Shown in pieces: positions 47,365-56,853 of a stretch of DNA of 64,000 bases. The stretch is from Chitinophagaceae bacterium (lineage in GTDB: Bacteria; Bacteroidota; Bacteroidia; Chitinophagales; UBA10324). Location of the stretch: NCBI GenBank assembly GCA_016704325.1, contig JADJAG010000012.1:1-64000 (forward strand). The letters are read 5' to 3'. The position numbers and the translations under genes were made by a program. Position 1 is the stretch's first letter. Every line of letters begins with the position of its first letter. The notes beneath the pieces are model-generated. The model made no database searches, had not been told where the DNA came from, and saw only the letters and a program-made list of their open reading frames with translations.

Positions 47365-47679
47365 ATGATCCTTTATAATGTTACGGTCAAGATTGACAAA
47401 ACCATGGCAGCCGATTGGCTACATTGGATGCTGAGTGAACATATTCCAGCTGTGATGGGTACGGGGCAGTTTCAAAGTTCCCGGATCAGCAGGTTATTGG
47501 ATCAGCCTGCAGATGACGATGAAACCTATGTGATCCAATACCAGTGTGAGAGTATGGATCATTTCAATTATTACATCAGCACCTTTGCTGGTGAATTGCG
47601 GGAGCAACATAACAATCGATATAAAGACAGGTTTGTCGCATTCAGAACGCTGATGGAAGTGGTGGGTGAGACGGAATAA
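47365..47679 (+). CDS. DUF4286 family protein
   Basis: From the ATG at 47365 this is a 104-residue protein with the ferredoxin-like DUF4286 pattern: MILYNVTVKIDKTMAADW, LHWMLSEHIPAVMGTGQF, YVIQYQCESMDHFNYYI, then LREQHNNRYKDRFVAFRTLM. The family is widespread in Bacteroidota and its function is unknown. It follows rodA on the same strand. Its stop codon directly abuts the stop of the convergent murF-alr gene, with no base between. Confidence 0.85.
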   Translation: MILYNVTVKIDKTMAADWLHWMLSEHIPAVMGTGQFQSSRISRLLDQPADDDETYVIQYQCESMDHFNYYISTFAGELREQHNNRYKDRFVAFRTLMEVVGETE

Positions 47680-50208
47680 TTATTCCTGGAAATAAACCCT
47701 TTTTACTCTTCTCGAAATAGTACTAAGCACTTCATAGGGAATGGTTCCTGCCCATTGCGCCAGTTGCTGCACCGGCAAGCGATCGCCGAATACCAATACT
47801 TCATCCCCTTCTTCTGCTTCCGGTATGCTGGTGATATCTAACATGGTCATATCCATATTGATATTGCCTGCTACCGGTGCAAGCTTTCCACGAATCAGCA
47901 TCTTACCTACGCCACAACTCAGGCTCCTGTCCAATCCATCTGCATAGCCTATGCCTACAGTGGCAATAGTCATATCGTTGGTAGCAATGCCTTTACGGCC
48001 ATAACCAATGGTTTCGCCGGCATGGATTTTTTTTATTTGTGAGATGGTCGTTTTTAAAGTACTTACATTCTTGAGTAACTGTTGTATTTTCTCGGTAGAA
48101 TCAATTCCATACAATCCTATCCCCAGCCTTACCATATCAAAATGTGCTTCCGGAAATCTGGAAATCCCTGCAGAATTCAAAACATGCCGCCATACCGGGT
48201 AATCAAGTTCTTTGATCACTGATTCACTCATCATGATAAACCGTTGAATCTGCATACGCGAGTAGTCATCAAGTGAAGGGTCTTCACTTCCTGCCAGGTG
48301 CGTAAAAATCGTTTTTACGCGAAAAAGCGGGTTGACGGTCAGCAGTGCACGAAGTTCATTTAAATCTTCAGTATTAAATCCCAGCCTGTTCATGCCTGTT
48401 TCCAGCTCAATGTGCACGGGATAGGCTTCCTGCGATTTATCCCGTAAAAGTGTGATGGTATGAATGAACTGTTTAAGCAGGCGAAGGCTGTACAACTCAG
48501 GCTCCAGACGATATTGAATAATGGTATCGAAACTTTTTTGTTCAGGATTCATCACCATGATAGGCATGGTGATTCCTGCCTTTCTTAATTCAACACCTTC
48601 ATCAGCGTAAGCAACCGCAAGGTAGTCCGCCTTGTGAAACTGCAATGCATTTGCTACTTCAAAGCTGCCGCTTCCATAAGAAAAAGCCTTCACCATTACC
48701 ATAATTTTTGTTTGCGGCTTCAGCATCGATTGATACACGGAAAGATTATGAAGGAGTGCATTAAGGTCAATTTCTAATATGGTTTCATGCGCCTTCTGTT
48801 CCAGCCGCTTGCCGATACGCTCAAAAGCAAAAGGCCTGGCTCCTTTAAGTAAGATGGTTTCATCATTAAACAGGTCAGTGGTATATGATTCCAGGAATGC
48901 TTCTGTGGATGGATAAAAGGAAGCCGTTAATTTTTTATTCAGCGCAAACAATTCCTGTTGTTTTGAGATGGCAGTGCCAATTCCGATTAAACGTTCCACA
49001 CCCCTGGATTGAACGAGTTGACTTACTTCCCGGTAGAGTTTTTCATCACTCATGCCACTTTCTAGAATGTCGGAAAGCAGCAGCGTTTTTTTTACATGCT
49101 GCTTTTGCTGATCGAGAAAATCAAGTGCTATAGCCAGTGAATTTAAATCAGAATTATAACTGTCGTTGATAAGTGAACAATTATTGATTGCATCATTCAG
49201 CTCCAGCCGCATAGCGACCCTGTTGAGGTCGAGCATGCGTTGCGCAATAATGGAAGTATCCATCTTCATATAGCGCATCAACATCCAGCAATGAACTGCA
49301 TTCTCAATAGAAGCATCATCTATGAAAGGAATGGAAAATGAAAAGGTTTCACCTTTTTGTTCCAGCGTGAGATGTGAGATGGAAGTATTCTTTACGATAC
49401 TTTTTACCTGCACATCAGCATCAAGGTTATTCTTCGACCATGAAAATGTTCTTAATCCGTCAAAATCAGGATCCGCTTTTTTCATCTGCGCCTTCGCTGT
49501 CATCAGGCATTCATTAATATCAAGGTAGTCCCTGCAGAAGATGATGATGTCTGCATGAATAAACAGCTTCAGTTTCTCATTGATTTTCTGACGGATGTTC
49601 AGGAATCCTTCGCTATGCGCTTTTCCTATATTGGTGAAGATCCCAATTGCCGGCTGAATGATTTTTTGCAGGTTCTGCATCTCATCCGGTTGCGAGATGC
49701 CCGCTTCAAAAATAGCGAGTTGATGCATCTCATTCATTTGCCAGACAGATAACGGCACACCAATCTGTGAATTAAAACTCTTCGGACTGCGAATGATGGT
49801 GTAGTCCTGCTGCAGCAGTTGGTAGAGCCATTCTTTTACAATGGTTTTCCCATTGCTGCCGGTAATGCCTATCACGGGTATGTTAAACTTGTTGCGATGG
49901 TTTGCAGCAAGCAGCTGTAATGCCAGCACAGTATCTTTCACTTTGATCACGTTGGCATCAGTTAATGAGCCTTCTTCAATCAGATCGTTCACTACGAAAT
50001 TGCGAATGCCTTTGTCGTGCAACTCACCAATAAACTGATGACCATCTCTTCTTGCACCTTTTATTGCGAAAAAAACTGATTGGTCAGGGTAACTCAGTTT
50101 ACGGCTGTCAAGAACAATATTTTCAATGTCGGGAGCGGCTGCTTTTTGAATGAGCTTTCCTTTCACAATTTTCGCCAGTTGTTCGGGCGAGTAACCTTTC
50201 GTCTCCAT
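47680..50208 (-). CDS. murF-alr: Bifunctional MurF (UDP-MurNAc-tripeptide--D-Ala-D-Ala ligase)/alanine racemase
   Basis: An 842-residue fusion. Residues 1-460 are MurF: IVLDSRKL, ADDE-like segment VFFAIKGARRDGHQFI, ATP loop PVIGITGSNGKTIVKEWLY, FEAGISQPDEM, INDSYNSDLNSLAIALDFL. Residues 468-842 are alanine racemase: VMVKAFSYGSG with PLP lysine K507, ELETGMNRLGF, HVLNSAGISRFPEAHFDMVRLGIGLYG, IGYADGLDRSL and NMDMTMLDIT. The fusion makes D-Ala and adds D-Ala-D-Ala to the peptide stem in the cytosol. Such fusions are a known Bacteroidota trait. The gene is convergent with the rodA-DUF4286 run. Confidence 0.95.
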   Translation of the reverse strand: METKGYSPEQLAKIVKGKLIQKAAAPDIENIVLDSRKLSYPDQSVFFAIKGARRDGHQFIGELHDKGIRNFVVNDLIEEGSLTDANVIKVKDTVLALQLLAANHRNKFNIPVIGITGSNGKTIVKEWLYQLLQQDYTIIRSPKSFNSQIGVPLSVWQMNEMHQLAIFEAGISQPDEMQNLQKIIQPAIGIFTNIGKAHSEGFLNIRQKINEKLKLFIHADIIIFCRDYLDINECLMTAKAQMKKADPDFDGLRTFSWSKNNLDADVQVKSIVKNTSISHLTLEQKGETFSFSIPFIDDASIENAVHCWMLMRYMKMDTSIIAQRMLDLNRVAMRLELNDAINNCSLINDSYNSDLNSLAIALDFLDQQKQHVKKTLLLSDILESGMSDEKLYREVSQLVQSRGVERLIGIGTAISKQQELFALNKKLTASFYPSTEAFLESYTTDLFNDETILLKGARPFAFERIGKRLEQKAHETILEIDLNALLHNLSVYQSMLKPQTKIMVMVKAFSYGSGSFEVANALQFHKADYLAVAYADEGVELRKAGITMPIMVMNPEQKSFDTIIQYRLEPELYSLRLLKQFIHTITLLRDKSQEAYPVHIELETGMNRLGFNTEDLNELRALLTVNPLFRVKTIFTHLAGSEDPSLDDYSRMQIQRFIMMSESVIKELDYPVWRHVLNSAGISRFPEAHFDMVRLGIGLYGIDSTEKIQQLLKNVSTLKTTISQIKKIHAGETIGYGRKGIATNDMTIATVGIGYADGLDRSLSCGVGKMLIRGKLAPVAGNINMDMTMLDITSIPEAEEGDEVLVFGDRLPVQQLAQWAGTIPYEVLSTISRRVKRVYFQE

Positions 50209-50286
50209 GACTTTCTAACCGGATAATGAGCGGCAAAAATAGCATAAAAAAACAGGCAGCACTTTAATGTGCAAAACAGGGGTATA

Positions 50287-50490
50287 CGGCGAATTGGATA
50301 TTGATTAGTGTGTTGAATATTGGACAATCTTTGTCCCGGTCTTTCATCTAACCTCGCCGCCGTCCGGTATGGAAAATTGCTAAACTGTCTAATTGCAAAA
50401 TTGCTAAAATCACCAATGGTAAACTGCAATGGAAAATGTCCTAAGTCTTACGTCTTAAGTCTTACATCTTATGTCTTGGTTCTTGAAAAT
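50287..50490. repeat. Intergenic micro-repeat words
   Basis: The 295-bp gap between two reverse genes holds word repeats rather than a gene: GAATTGGATATTGATTAG, AAATTGCTAAACTGTCTAAT and TCTTACGTCTTAAGTCTTAC. The same kinds of words occur at 8333, 30785, 19440 and 63450. No coding potential was recognised. Confidence 0.45.
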
Positions 50491-50503
50491 TTGTCAATCT
50501 AAC

Positions 50504-51409
50504 TCACTTATCACTCAAAATAATTGGAACTCCGCCTTTCGTATCACCCATAATGATCACTTTACCATTTCCGGACAAAGCCAGTTCCTTGTACGCTTTG
50601 ATCATTTCATATTGCAGTTGATTTGCATTCAGCGTTTGACTTACGATTCTTTGATAGTCTGAAATACCCTGCGCCTCCACCCGTTTGCGTTCCGCTTCCT
50701 GCGTTTCTTTTTGTAAAACGAACTCCATTTTTTGTGCATCCTGTTCTGCCTGAATTTTAGATTCAATGGATGTTTTTACTGATTCAGGCAATGTGATATT
50801 GCGTACGAGTAATTGCTCCAGTTCCATGCCGCGTGCCCTGAATTCCTTTTCAATATTTGAAAAAACTTTCTGCTGATATTCTTCACGTTTGATGGAGTAT
50901 AAATCAATAGCTGTGTAACTGGTGGCATTATCGCGGATCTTGGTGCGTGCAATAGGCCGAACAATTACATCTTCATAATTCTCTCCTATCGTGCTTAGAA
51001 TTTTTGGAGCTTCAGTAGGCACTACACGGTAAAGCACCGAAACATCTAACATCAGTTCAAGTCCGTCAGAGGTAAGCACCCGCATGGCATCTTCGCCTTG
51101 CCGGTCTCCTTCATCGTACTGGCCGGCCATCGTATAATTCTGCGTCCGGATATCAAACTTTTTTACCACTACAAAAGGATTTACAAAGTTGAGACCGCTG
51201 TTCAGAATACGGCCGCTAACCTTACCGAACAAGGTAGGAACGCCAACCTGGCCTGCTTCTATTTGTACAATACAGGAAGATGCGAGGCCTACCAATAACA
51301 TCACTACGCCAACTACTTTGGCGATGATTGAAGCTGTTTTGGTTCTCTCATTTGATTGCAGGACAAAGCCGGTAACCAGTGCAATGAAGGCTATTACGAT
51401 CAGAAACAT
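50504..51409 (-). CDS. SPFH-domain (prohibitin/stomatin-like) membrane protein
   Basis: A 301-residue protein with an N-terminal hydrophobic segment (MFLIVIAFIALVTGFVLQ) and a second (IIAKVVGVVMLLVGLAS). The SPFH/prohibitin domain follows (LFGKVSGRILNSGLNFVNPF, DGLELMLDVSVLYRVVPTEA, YEDVIVRPIARTKIRDN, EKEFRARGMELEQLLVRNI). A coiled-coil tail follows (KMEFVLQKETQEAERKRVEA). Family members organise membranes or regulate membrane proteases such as FtsH. Identity is secure; the role here is inferred from family. Confidence 0.9.
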   Translation of the reverse strand: MFLIVIAFIALVTGFVLQSNERTKTASIIAKVVGVVMLLVGLASSCIVQIEAGQVGVPTLFGKVSGRILNSGLNFVNPFVVVKKFDIRTQNYTMAGQYDEGDRQGEDAMRVLTSDGLELMLDVSVLYRVVPTEAPKILSTIGENYEDVIVRPIARTKIRDNATSYTAIDLYSIKREEYQQKVFSNIEKEFRARGMELEQLLVRNITLPESVKTSIESKIQAEQDAQKMEFVLQKETQEAERKRVEAQGISDYQRIVSQTLNANQLQYEMIKAYKELALSGNGKVIIMGDTKGGVPIILSDK

Positions 51410-51584
51410 GTGAAGTGGGTTTTAGGAGCATGTAAATTAAGGTGAATATAGTTAATCGTTATTGGCTTACCTGGATGATAACACGTGATCAAAGGTGTTT
51501 CTCTGTGAAAGACTATAAAATTTAGAAACGCCATGCATGGCGTTTCTACCCCTACAATTTCGTAATTTGCAAAAAAAATTTGCA

Positions 51585-52772
51585 ATGAAGATCCTGTTGT
51601 TCACCTTGTTTATCGTGTGGTTTTCCCACCCGGTGTTTTCTCAAAATGTCTATTTCACTCCCGGCACCTGGGAAGAAGTGCTCCAGAAAGCTAAAGTGGA
51701 AAACAAATACATCATGGTAGATGCATTTACTGATTGGTGTGGCCCATGCAAAAGAATGGATGCTGAAATGTTTCAGAATAATGTGGCTGTAGCTGATTTT
51801 GTTAATGCCAATTTTGTTTCCTTCAAGGCCGATTGTGAAAAAACACCCGGCGTGGCAATAGCGATGAAGTTTAAAGTGATCAGCTACCCTACCTTATTGT
51901 TTTTTAACCCGCAGGGACAACTGATTTTCAGGAGCCTGGGCTATACTGCCGATCAACAGGTTTTTCTGGAGCCCTTCCGGAATGTATTGACTATAAAAGA
52001 TCAGAAAGTATTTGGTTACGATTCGAAGGTGCTCGACCCGGGCTTCCCTGCAATCTATACCGATGCATTTAAAAAGGATGGCGTGGGTGCTAAACGTCAT
52101 ACTGCCGATGAAGTAGTACAGTACCTCGATGCGCAAAAAGATAAATTTTCTGAAGTGAATTGGGCCTTGCTATATGTTTATTCTTTCCCCCTGAAGTATG
52201 AGCAGTTTTTTCTCGACAACTTTGCGAAGTACAAATCCCACTACCAGTCGGAAGCCTCAGACGGCGTGAAGCGAATTGCTGCACGGCATGTAAACGCATC
52301 CATGAAAAATAAAGATGAAAAGGAGTTTGACCTGGCAGTGGCCATGGTACAGCAGTATATTCCCGAGCAAGCCGACGAACTTATAATTGGCTGGAAAATT
52401 AACTTCTACAAAAGTAATGGCCAATGGCAAAAGTATGCTGATGCTATTGATGTGGAATTAAAGAAGGACCCAAATGTGGACGTGGATTACCTTAACCAGT
52501 TTTGCTGGCCCATCTATGAGCATTGTGATGATCCTGCTGTGGTGAACAGAGCTATCGAATGGCTCGGCAGCCGCTCTTCCAAAATGAAAGGCTATGAAGT
52601 GATCGATACCTATGCCGCATTGTTGTACAAAGCAAACCGTTTGGACGAGGCGGAAACCTATGCGCTGAAAGCAATTGCCGCATGCCCGCCCACCGACTGT
52701 GATCCTACCGGAACGAATGAATTGCTGGTGAAGATCAGAGCAGCGAAAACCAAATCACCGGGTAATAACTGA
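51585..52772 (+). CDS. Secreted thioredoxin-family protein
   Basis: From the ATG at 51585 this is a 395-residue protein with a signal peptide (ILLFTLFIVWFSHPVFSQ). The N-terminal domain (residues 20-150) is thioredoxin-like with the CxxC motif WCGPCK (C52 and C55), YIMVDAFTDWCGP and ISYPTLLFFNPQGQLI. The remaining 250 residues are helical with TPR-like repeats (LAVAMVQQYIPEQADELI, YADAIDVELKKDPNV, DTYAALLYKANRLDEAETY, ALKAIAACPP). It likely reduces or exchanges disulphides in the periplasm. Its last 18 bases overlap the convergent hydrolase gene. Confidence 0.88.
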   Translation: MKILLFTLFIVWFSHPVFSQNVYFTPGTWEEVLQKAKVENKYIMVDAFTDWCGPCKRMDAEMFQNNVAVADFVNANFVSFKADCEKTPGVAIAMKFKVISYPTLLFFNPQGQLIFRSLGYTADQQVFLEPFRNVLTIKDQKVFGYDSKVLDPGFPAIYTDAFKKDGVGAKRHTADEVVQYLDAQKDKFSEVNWALLYVYSFPLKYEQFFLDNFAKYKSHYQSEASDGVKRIAARHVNASMKNKDEKEFDLAVAMVQQYIPEQADELIIGWKINFYKSNGQWQKYADAIDVELKKDPNVDVDYLNQFCWPIYEHCDDPAVVNRAIEWLGSRSSKMKGYEVIDTYAALLYKANRLDEAETYALKAIAACPPTDCDPTGTNELLVKIRAAKTKSPGNN

Positions 52773-53627
52773 TAGCCATTCCATAATCGCTGCCCTGCAT
52801 TCTTGTGGAGCTTCAAACATGCCCATATGACCTGTTTTTTCGAGCAGGCAGATTACGGATCGTTCCGGAAGTGAAGTGAGTTGAAGTGTCTTTTCAGCGG
52901 CAATGGCTTTGTCTTCTTTCCCAATGATAAAAAGAACCGGTACTTCCAGTTGCTTCAAAACGGCTGAAGTATTTATTCGGTCTCTCATGGCGAAGCAAGC
53001 ATTTACAATTCCTTCTGTAGTGGAAGTAGCTGTTGCATCTGCTATAATGGTTTCAATATCATGTTGATGTGTTGTGCGGTAGCCTTCTCCGAATAAATTT
53101 CCATACAATTCTTTTACAAATGGTGCAGCACCATGTTGTTGCACAAAAAGGGCAGTTTTTGTACGGCCTGCTTTTTTTTCAATATCATCATCATAGGCTG
53201 TTGAATGGAATAGCCCGAGACCTTTGAGATAACCCGGAAAACGGGAAGCAAAATTCATGAGTATATAACCTCCCATGGAATGACCGATCATGGCACAGGA
53301 TGATATATTTTCAGCATCCAGTATGGCCTTTATGCAGTCTGCATAATAATACATGGAAGCAACATCATGTGACGCTCCATTCGGTAGTGATGATTCGTCT
53401 TTGTTTTTCATTGAATCACTCAGGATTGATGTTCCAAATCCCGGAATATCAGGCATAATGAGCCGGTAATTTTCGGTAAAGGGTTTCATGAAATCATGCC
53501 CGTTTGGTTCTTGCATCCAAACAGTATGATCTGCACAAAAGCCATGCAACAGCAATAAAGGCAATCCCTTCCCTGTGGTGTAATAGGATAATTTTGTCTG
53601 TCCAAAATCAATAGTAGTCGAAGTCAT
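52755..53627 (-). CDS. Alpha/beta hydrolase
   Basis: A 290-residue cytosolic protein of the alpha/beta-hydrolase fold 1: LLLLHGFCADHTVWM (oxyanion loop), LIMPDIPGFG, nucleophile elbow MIGHSMGGYILMNFA, LEVPVLFIIGKEDKAI (acid region) and the catalytic His in LEKTGHMGMFEAPQE. Substrate is unknown; the family includes esterases, haloperoxidases and epoxide hydrolases. The 3' end overlaps the thioredoxin gene on the opposite strand by 18 bases, so the two transcripts run into each other. Confidence 0.88.
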   Translation of the reverse strand: MTSTTIDFGQTKLSYYTTGKGLPLLLLHGFCADHTVWMQEPNGHDFMKPFTENYRLIMPDIPGFGTSILSDSMKNKDESSLPNGASHDVASMYYYADCIKAILDAENISSCAMIGHSMGGYILMNFASRFPGYLKGLGLFHSTAYDDDIEKKAGRTKTALFVQQHGAAPFVKELYGNLFGEGYRTTHQHDIETIIADATATSTTEGIVNACFAMRDRINTSAVLKQLEVPVLFIIGKEDKAIAAEKTLQLTSLPERSVICLLEKTGHMGMFEAPQECRAAIMEWLSVITR

Positions 53628-53719
53628 GGCTTGAAAAGTGATTTTTTTTTTACATTGAGCAAATTACGTCAATCATACACAGCTTAGAAAGTAGGATGCC
53701 CAAACCAACCTTACCCGCA

Positions 53720-56700
53720 ATGAAAAAAAAACTCAATATCATTCTCTTATTGCTCGCTTCCGGCCCTGTTTTTTCACAACAGACCTTTCCGGTTAATGGT
53801 GTAAATGATGATCGTGAAAGAGTGTATGCCTTTACGCATGCTAACATATTTACAGATTACCAGACATTGACCGCTGATGCGACTATGATCATTCGCAATG
53901 GATTGGTTGAATCGGTAGGTAAAAATACGACTATTCCTGCCGGAGCTGTGATCATCGACCTGCAGGGTAAGTTCATCTATCCCTCTTTCATCGACATCTA
54001 TTCGGATTATGGAATGCCAAAGATATCGCCTGAAGAGGATCAGCGCGGACCACAATTCCTGAGTAACAAAAGCGGTGCTTATAACTGGAATCAGGCTGTG
54101 CATCCGGAAGTACAAGCCGGCGAATTGTTTGATGTAATGTCAGAAAAAGCAAAGGAGCTTCGCGAAATAGGTTTCGGCACAGTGGCATCACATCAGCAAG
54201 ATGGTATCATTCGAGGAACGGGCACCGTGGTTTTATTAGGAGATGAACAGAGTAATGAAATGATAGTGAAGGAGCAGGCAGCTGCCTATTATTCATTTAA
54301 CAAAGGCACATCAACACAGGATTATCCATCTTCATTAATGGGTAGTATTGCCTTGTTGCGCCAGTCATATTATGATGCGCAATGGTACAAAGCAGATAAG
54401 GGTGTGGCTGAAACAAACATTTCACTGGATGCATTAAACAAATCGATGCAACTGCCTCAAGTTTTTGAAGTAAGCGATGTATTTTCAGCAATGCGTGCCG
54501 ATAAGATCGGCGATGAATTCAACATCAGGTATATCGTGAAAGGTGCAGGTGATGAATACCAGCGTATTGATGAGGTGAAATCAACAGGTAATGCATTCAT
54601 TATACCATTAAATTTTCCACTGGCATATGACGTTGAAGATCCGTTTGACGCGCAGCAGATTCCTTTGGCAGCGATGCTGCATTGGGAAATGGCACCGGGT
54701 AATCCCGGTACGCTGGAAAAAGCAGGGGTCCCGTTTGCGATCACAACGGCTTCGCTGAAGTCAAATAACGATTTCATGAAGCAGTTGCGCAAGGCTATTG
54801 AATATGGTATGAGCACGACAGCAGCATTGAAAGCACTTACCCTTACGCCTGCCACACTGATGAATGTACAGGATCAGGTGGGATCGCTTGCCAAAGGGAA
54901 AGTGGCCAATTTCATCATCTGCTCCGATAGTGTGTTCAAAGAGAAAAGCATCATCTATCAAAATTGGGTTAAGGGTGTTCAGTATGTTGTGAATAGTTTT
55001 GATTTGAAAGATATCAGGGGCAACTATAACCTTACCGTAGGTGCCATTTCCAATCTAAGTCTGAAAGTAGAAGGCAGTGCTACCGCGCCATCAGCAACTG
55101 TTCATGCAGCTAATAATGAAAAGCTTAAAGCATCGCTTGCCACGTCAGATGATCTTGTTACGATTTCTTTCCGCTATCCTGCTGACAGCAGTAAGGATAT
55201 GTATCGGCTCAGCGGTTACCTGGCTGAAAAAAATCTTGCAGGAAACGGACAGGATCCACAAGGCAACTGGATAAGCTGGAATGCGCAGTTTACCACAGCC
55301 TTTGAAGTGAAGGCTGATAGCGGTGCGAAGAAAATACCGGTAAAACCGGAAGGAAACGTACTTTATCCTTTTGTTGGTTATGGAAATGCATCCTTACCGA
55401 AGCAGGAGAATTTTCTTTTCCGAAATGCCACCGTTTGGACTAATGAAAGTGACGGCATTCTTGAAAACACGGATGTATATATTTCAGGAGGTAAGATTCA
55501 AAAAATTGGAAAGAATCTTCCATTACCACAAGCGGCTGCAACAGTTTTGGATGCATCAGGCAAGTACCTGACTTCCGGAATCATTGATGAGCACTCCCAT
55601 ATAGCCGCTGCACAGGGGTTGAATGAAGGAACGCAATCAGTATCGGCAGAAGTGCGGGTGAGTGATATCATTAGCCCGAATGACATTGATATCTACCGGC
55701 AACTGGCAGGTGGCGTAACCGCTGCACATATTTTGCATGGCTCTGCCAATTCAATTGGAGGTCAGTCACAATTGATCAAGCTTCGCTGGGGTTATTCTCC
55801 GGAAGCCATGAAATTTGAAGGATGGCCGGGCTTCATCAAATTTGCTTTAGGAGAGAATGTGAAACAATCTAATTGGGGTGACCTGAATACAAAGCGCTTT
55901 CCGCAAACGCGAATGGGTGTGGAACAAACCATGTACGATGCATTTATACGTGCTAAAGATTATAAAGCGCAATGGAGTTTATACAATAGTATTCCTGCAA
56001 AGCAGAAAGCTGCAGCCATAGCTCCGCGTCGTGACCTTGAGTTGGATGCATTGGTAGAGATTCTGGATGGCAAGCGTTATATTACCTGTCATTCTTATGT
56101 GCAGTCTGAGATTAATATGCTGATGCATGTCGCAGATTCCATGGGTTTCAAAGTGAATACATTTACCCATATTCTGGAAGGGTATAAGGTAGCTGATAAA
56201 ATGAAAGCGCGCCAGGTAAGTGCTTCCAGTTTTTCAGACTGGTGGGGATATAAGTATGAAGTATATGATGCGATTCCTTATAATCCCGCCATCCTTTCAA
56301 AAGTGGGAATAGTTACTGCAGTAAATTCCGATGATGCTGAAATGGCCCGCCGGCTTAACCAGGAAGCTGCAAAAAGTATAAAGTATGGCGGATTGAGTGA
56401 AGAGGAGGCATGGAAACTTTGTACACTGAATCCTGCAAAGATGCTGCATGTTGATGATAGAGTTGGGAGCATCAAAGCAGGTAAGGATGCTGATCTCGTG
56501 TTGTGGAATAATAACCCGCTTTCAGTATATGCTAAACCGGAAATGACGCTGGTGGATGGCATCTGCTTTTTCAGCCTGGAGAAAGATGCGCAGCAACAAC
56601 AAAAAATAAAAGAAGAGCGCAACCGATTAATCAATAAGATGATACAAGCTAAAAAAGACGGGGCACCGACACAAAAACCAAAGATTGTCTACAACCTGGA

Positions 56701-56749
56701 ACTAGATTGTGAAACCATTACCGATGGAAGTGGCGTAGGAAAACTTTAG
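53720..56749 (+). CDS. Secreted two-module amidohydrolase family protein
   Basis: From the ATG at 53720 (1009 residues; an upstream ATG at 53696 adds eight) the protein has a signal peptide (KLNIILLLLASGPVFSQ). Module 1 (about 20-430) has amidohydrolase features (VIIDLQGKFIYPSFIDIY, LTPATLMNVQDQVGSLAKGK) but reads DIYSDYG where the metal-binding HxH normally sits, so it may be inactive. Module 2 (about 565-1000) has YLTSGIIDEHSHIAAAQG with HxH intact, further histidines (ITCHSYVQSEINMLMHVADS, FTHILEGYKVADK), VNSDDAEMARR and LNPAKMLHVDDRVGSIKAGK. An imidazolonepropionase- or prolidase-like hydrolase exported to the periplasm is likely; the substrate is unknown. Confidence 0.85.
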   Translation: MKKKLNIILLLLASGPVFSQQTFPVNGVNDDRERVYAFTHANIFTDYQTLTADATMIIRNGLVESVGKNTTIPAGAVIIDLQGKFIYPSFIDIYSDYGMPKISPEEDQRGPQFLSNKSGAYNWNQAVHPEVQAGELFDVMSEKAKELREIGFGTVASHQQDGIIRGTGTVVLLGDEQSNEMIVKEQAAAYYSFNKGTSTQDYPSSLMGSIALLRQSYYDAQWYKADKGVAETNISLDALNKSMQLPQVFEVSDVFSAMRADKIGDEFNIRYIVKGAGDEYQRIDEVKSTGNAFIIPLNFPLAYDVEDPFDAQQIPLAAMLHWEMAPGNPGTLEKAGVPFAITTASLKSNNDFMKQLRKAIEYGMSTTAALKALTLTPATLMNVQDQVGSLAKGKVANFIICSDSVFKEKSIIYQNWVKGVQYVVNSFDLKDIRGNYNLTVGAISNLSLKVEGSATAPSATVHAANNEKLKASLATSDDLVTISFRYPADSSKDMYRLSGYLAEKNLAGNGQDPQGNWISWNAQFTTAFEVKADSGAKKIPVKPEGNVLYPFVGYGNASLPKQENFLFRNATVWTNESDGILENTDVYISGGKIQKIGKNLPLPQAAATVLDASGKYLTSGIIDEHSHIAAAQGLNEGTQSVSAEVRVSDIISPNDIDIYRQLAGGVTAAHILHGSANSIGGQSQLIKLRWGYSPEAMKFEGWPGFIKFALGENVKQSNWGDLNTKRFPQTRMGVEQTMYDAFIRAKDYKAQWSLYNSIPAKQKAAAIAPRRDLELDALVEILDGKRYITCHSYVQSEINMLMHVADSMGFKVNTFTHILEGYKVADKMKARQVSASSFSDWWGYKYEVYDAIPYNPAILSKVGIVTAVNSDDAEMARRLNQEAAKSIKYGGLSEEEAWKLCTLNPAKMLHVDDRVGSIKAGKDADLVLWNNNPLSVYAKPEMTLVDGICFFSLEKDAQQQQKIKEERNRLINKMIQAKKDGAPTQKPKIVYNLELDCETITDGSGVGKL

Positions 56750-56853
56750 CGAACCCAATCACTCAACTTTAAATCACATTTAGTTTCCCGAAATGGCGAT
56801 CACATAATTTTATCTTTTAGAAATAGCATAAATAGTTACCAACCAATTAATTT

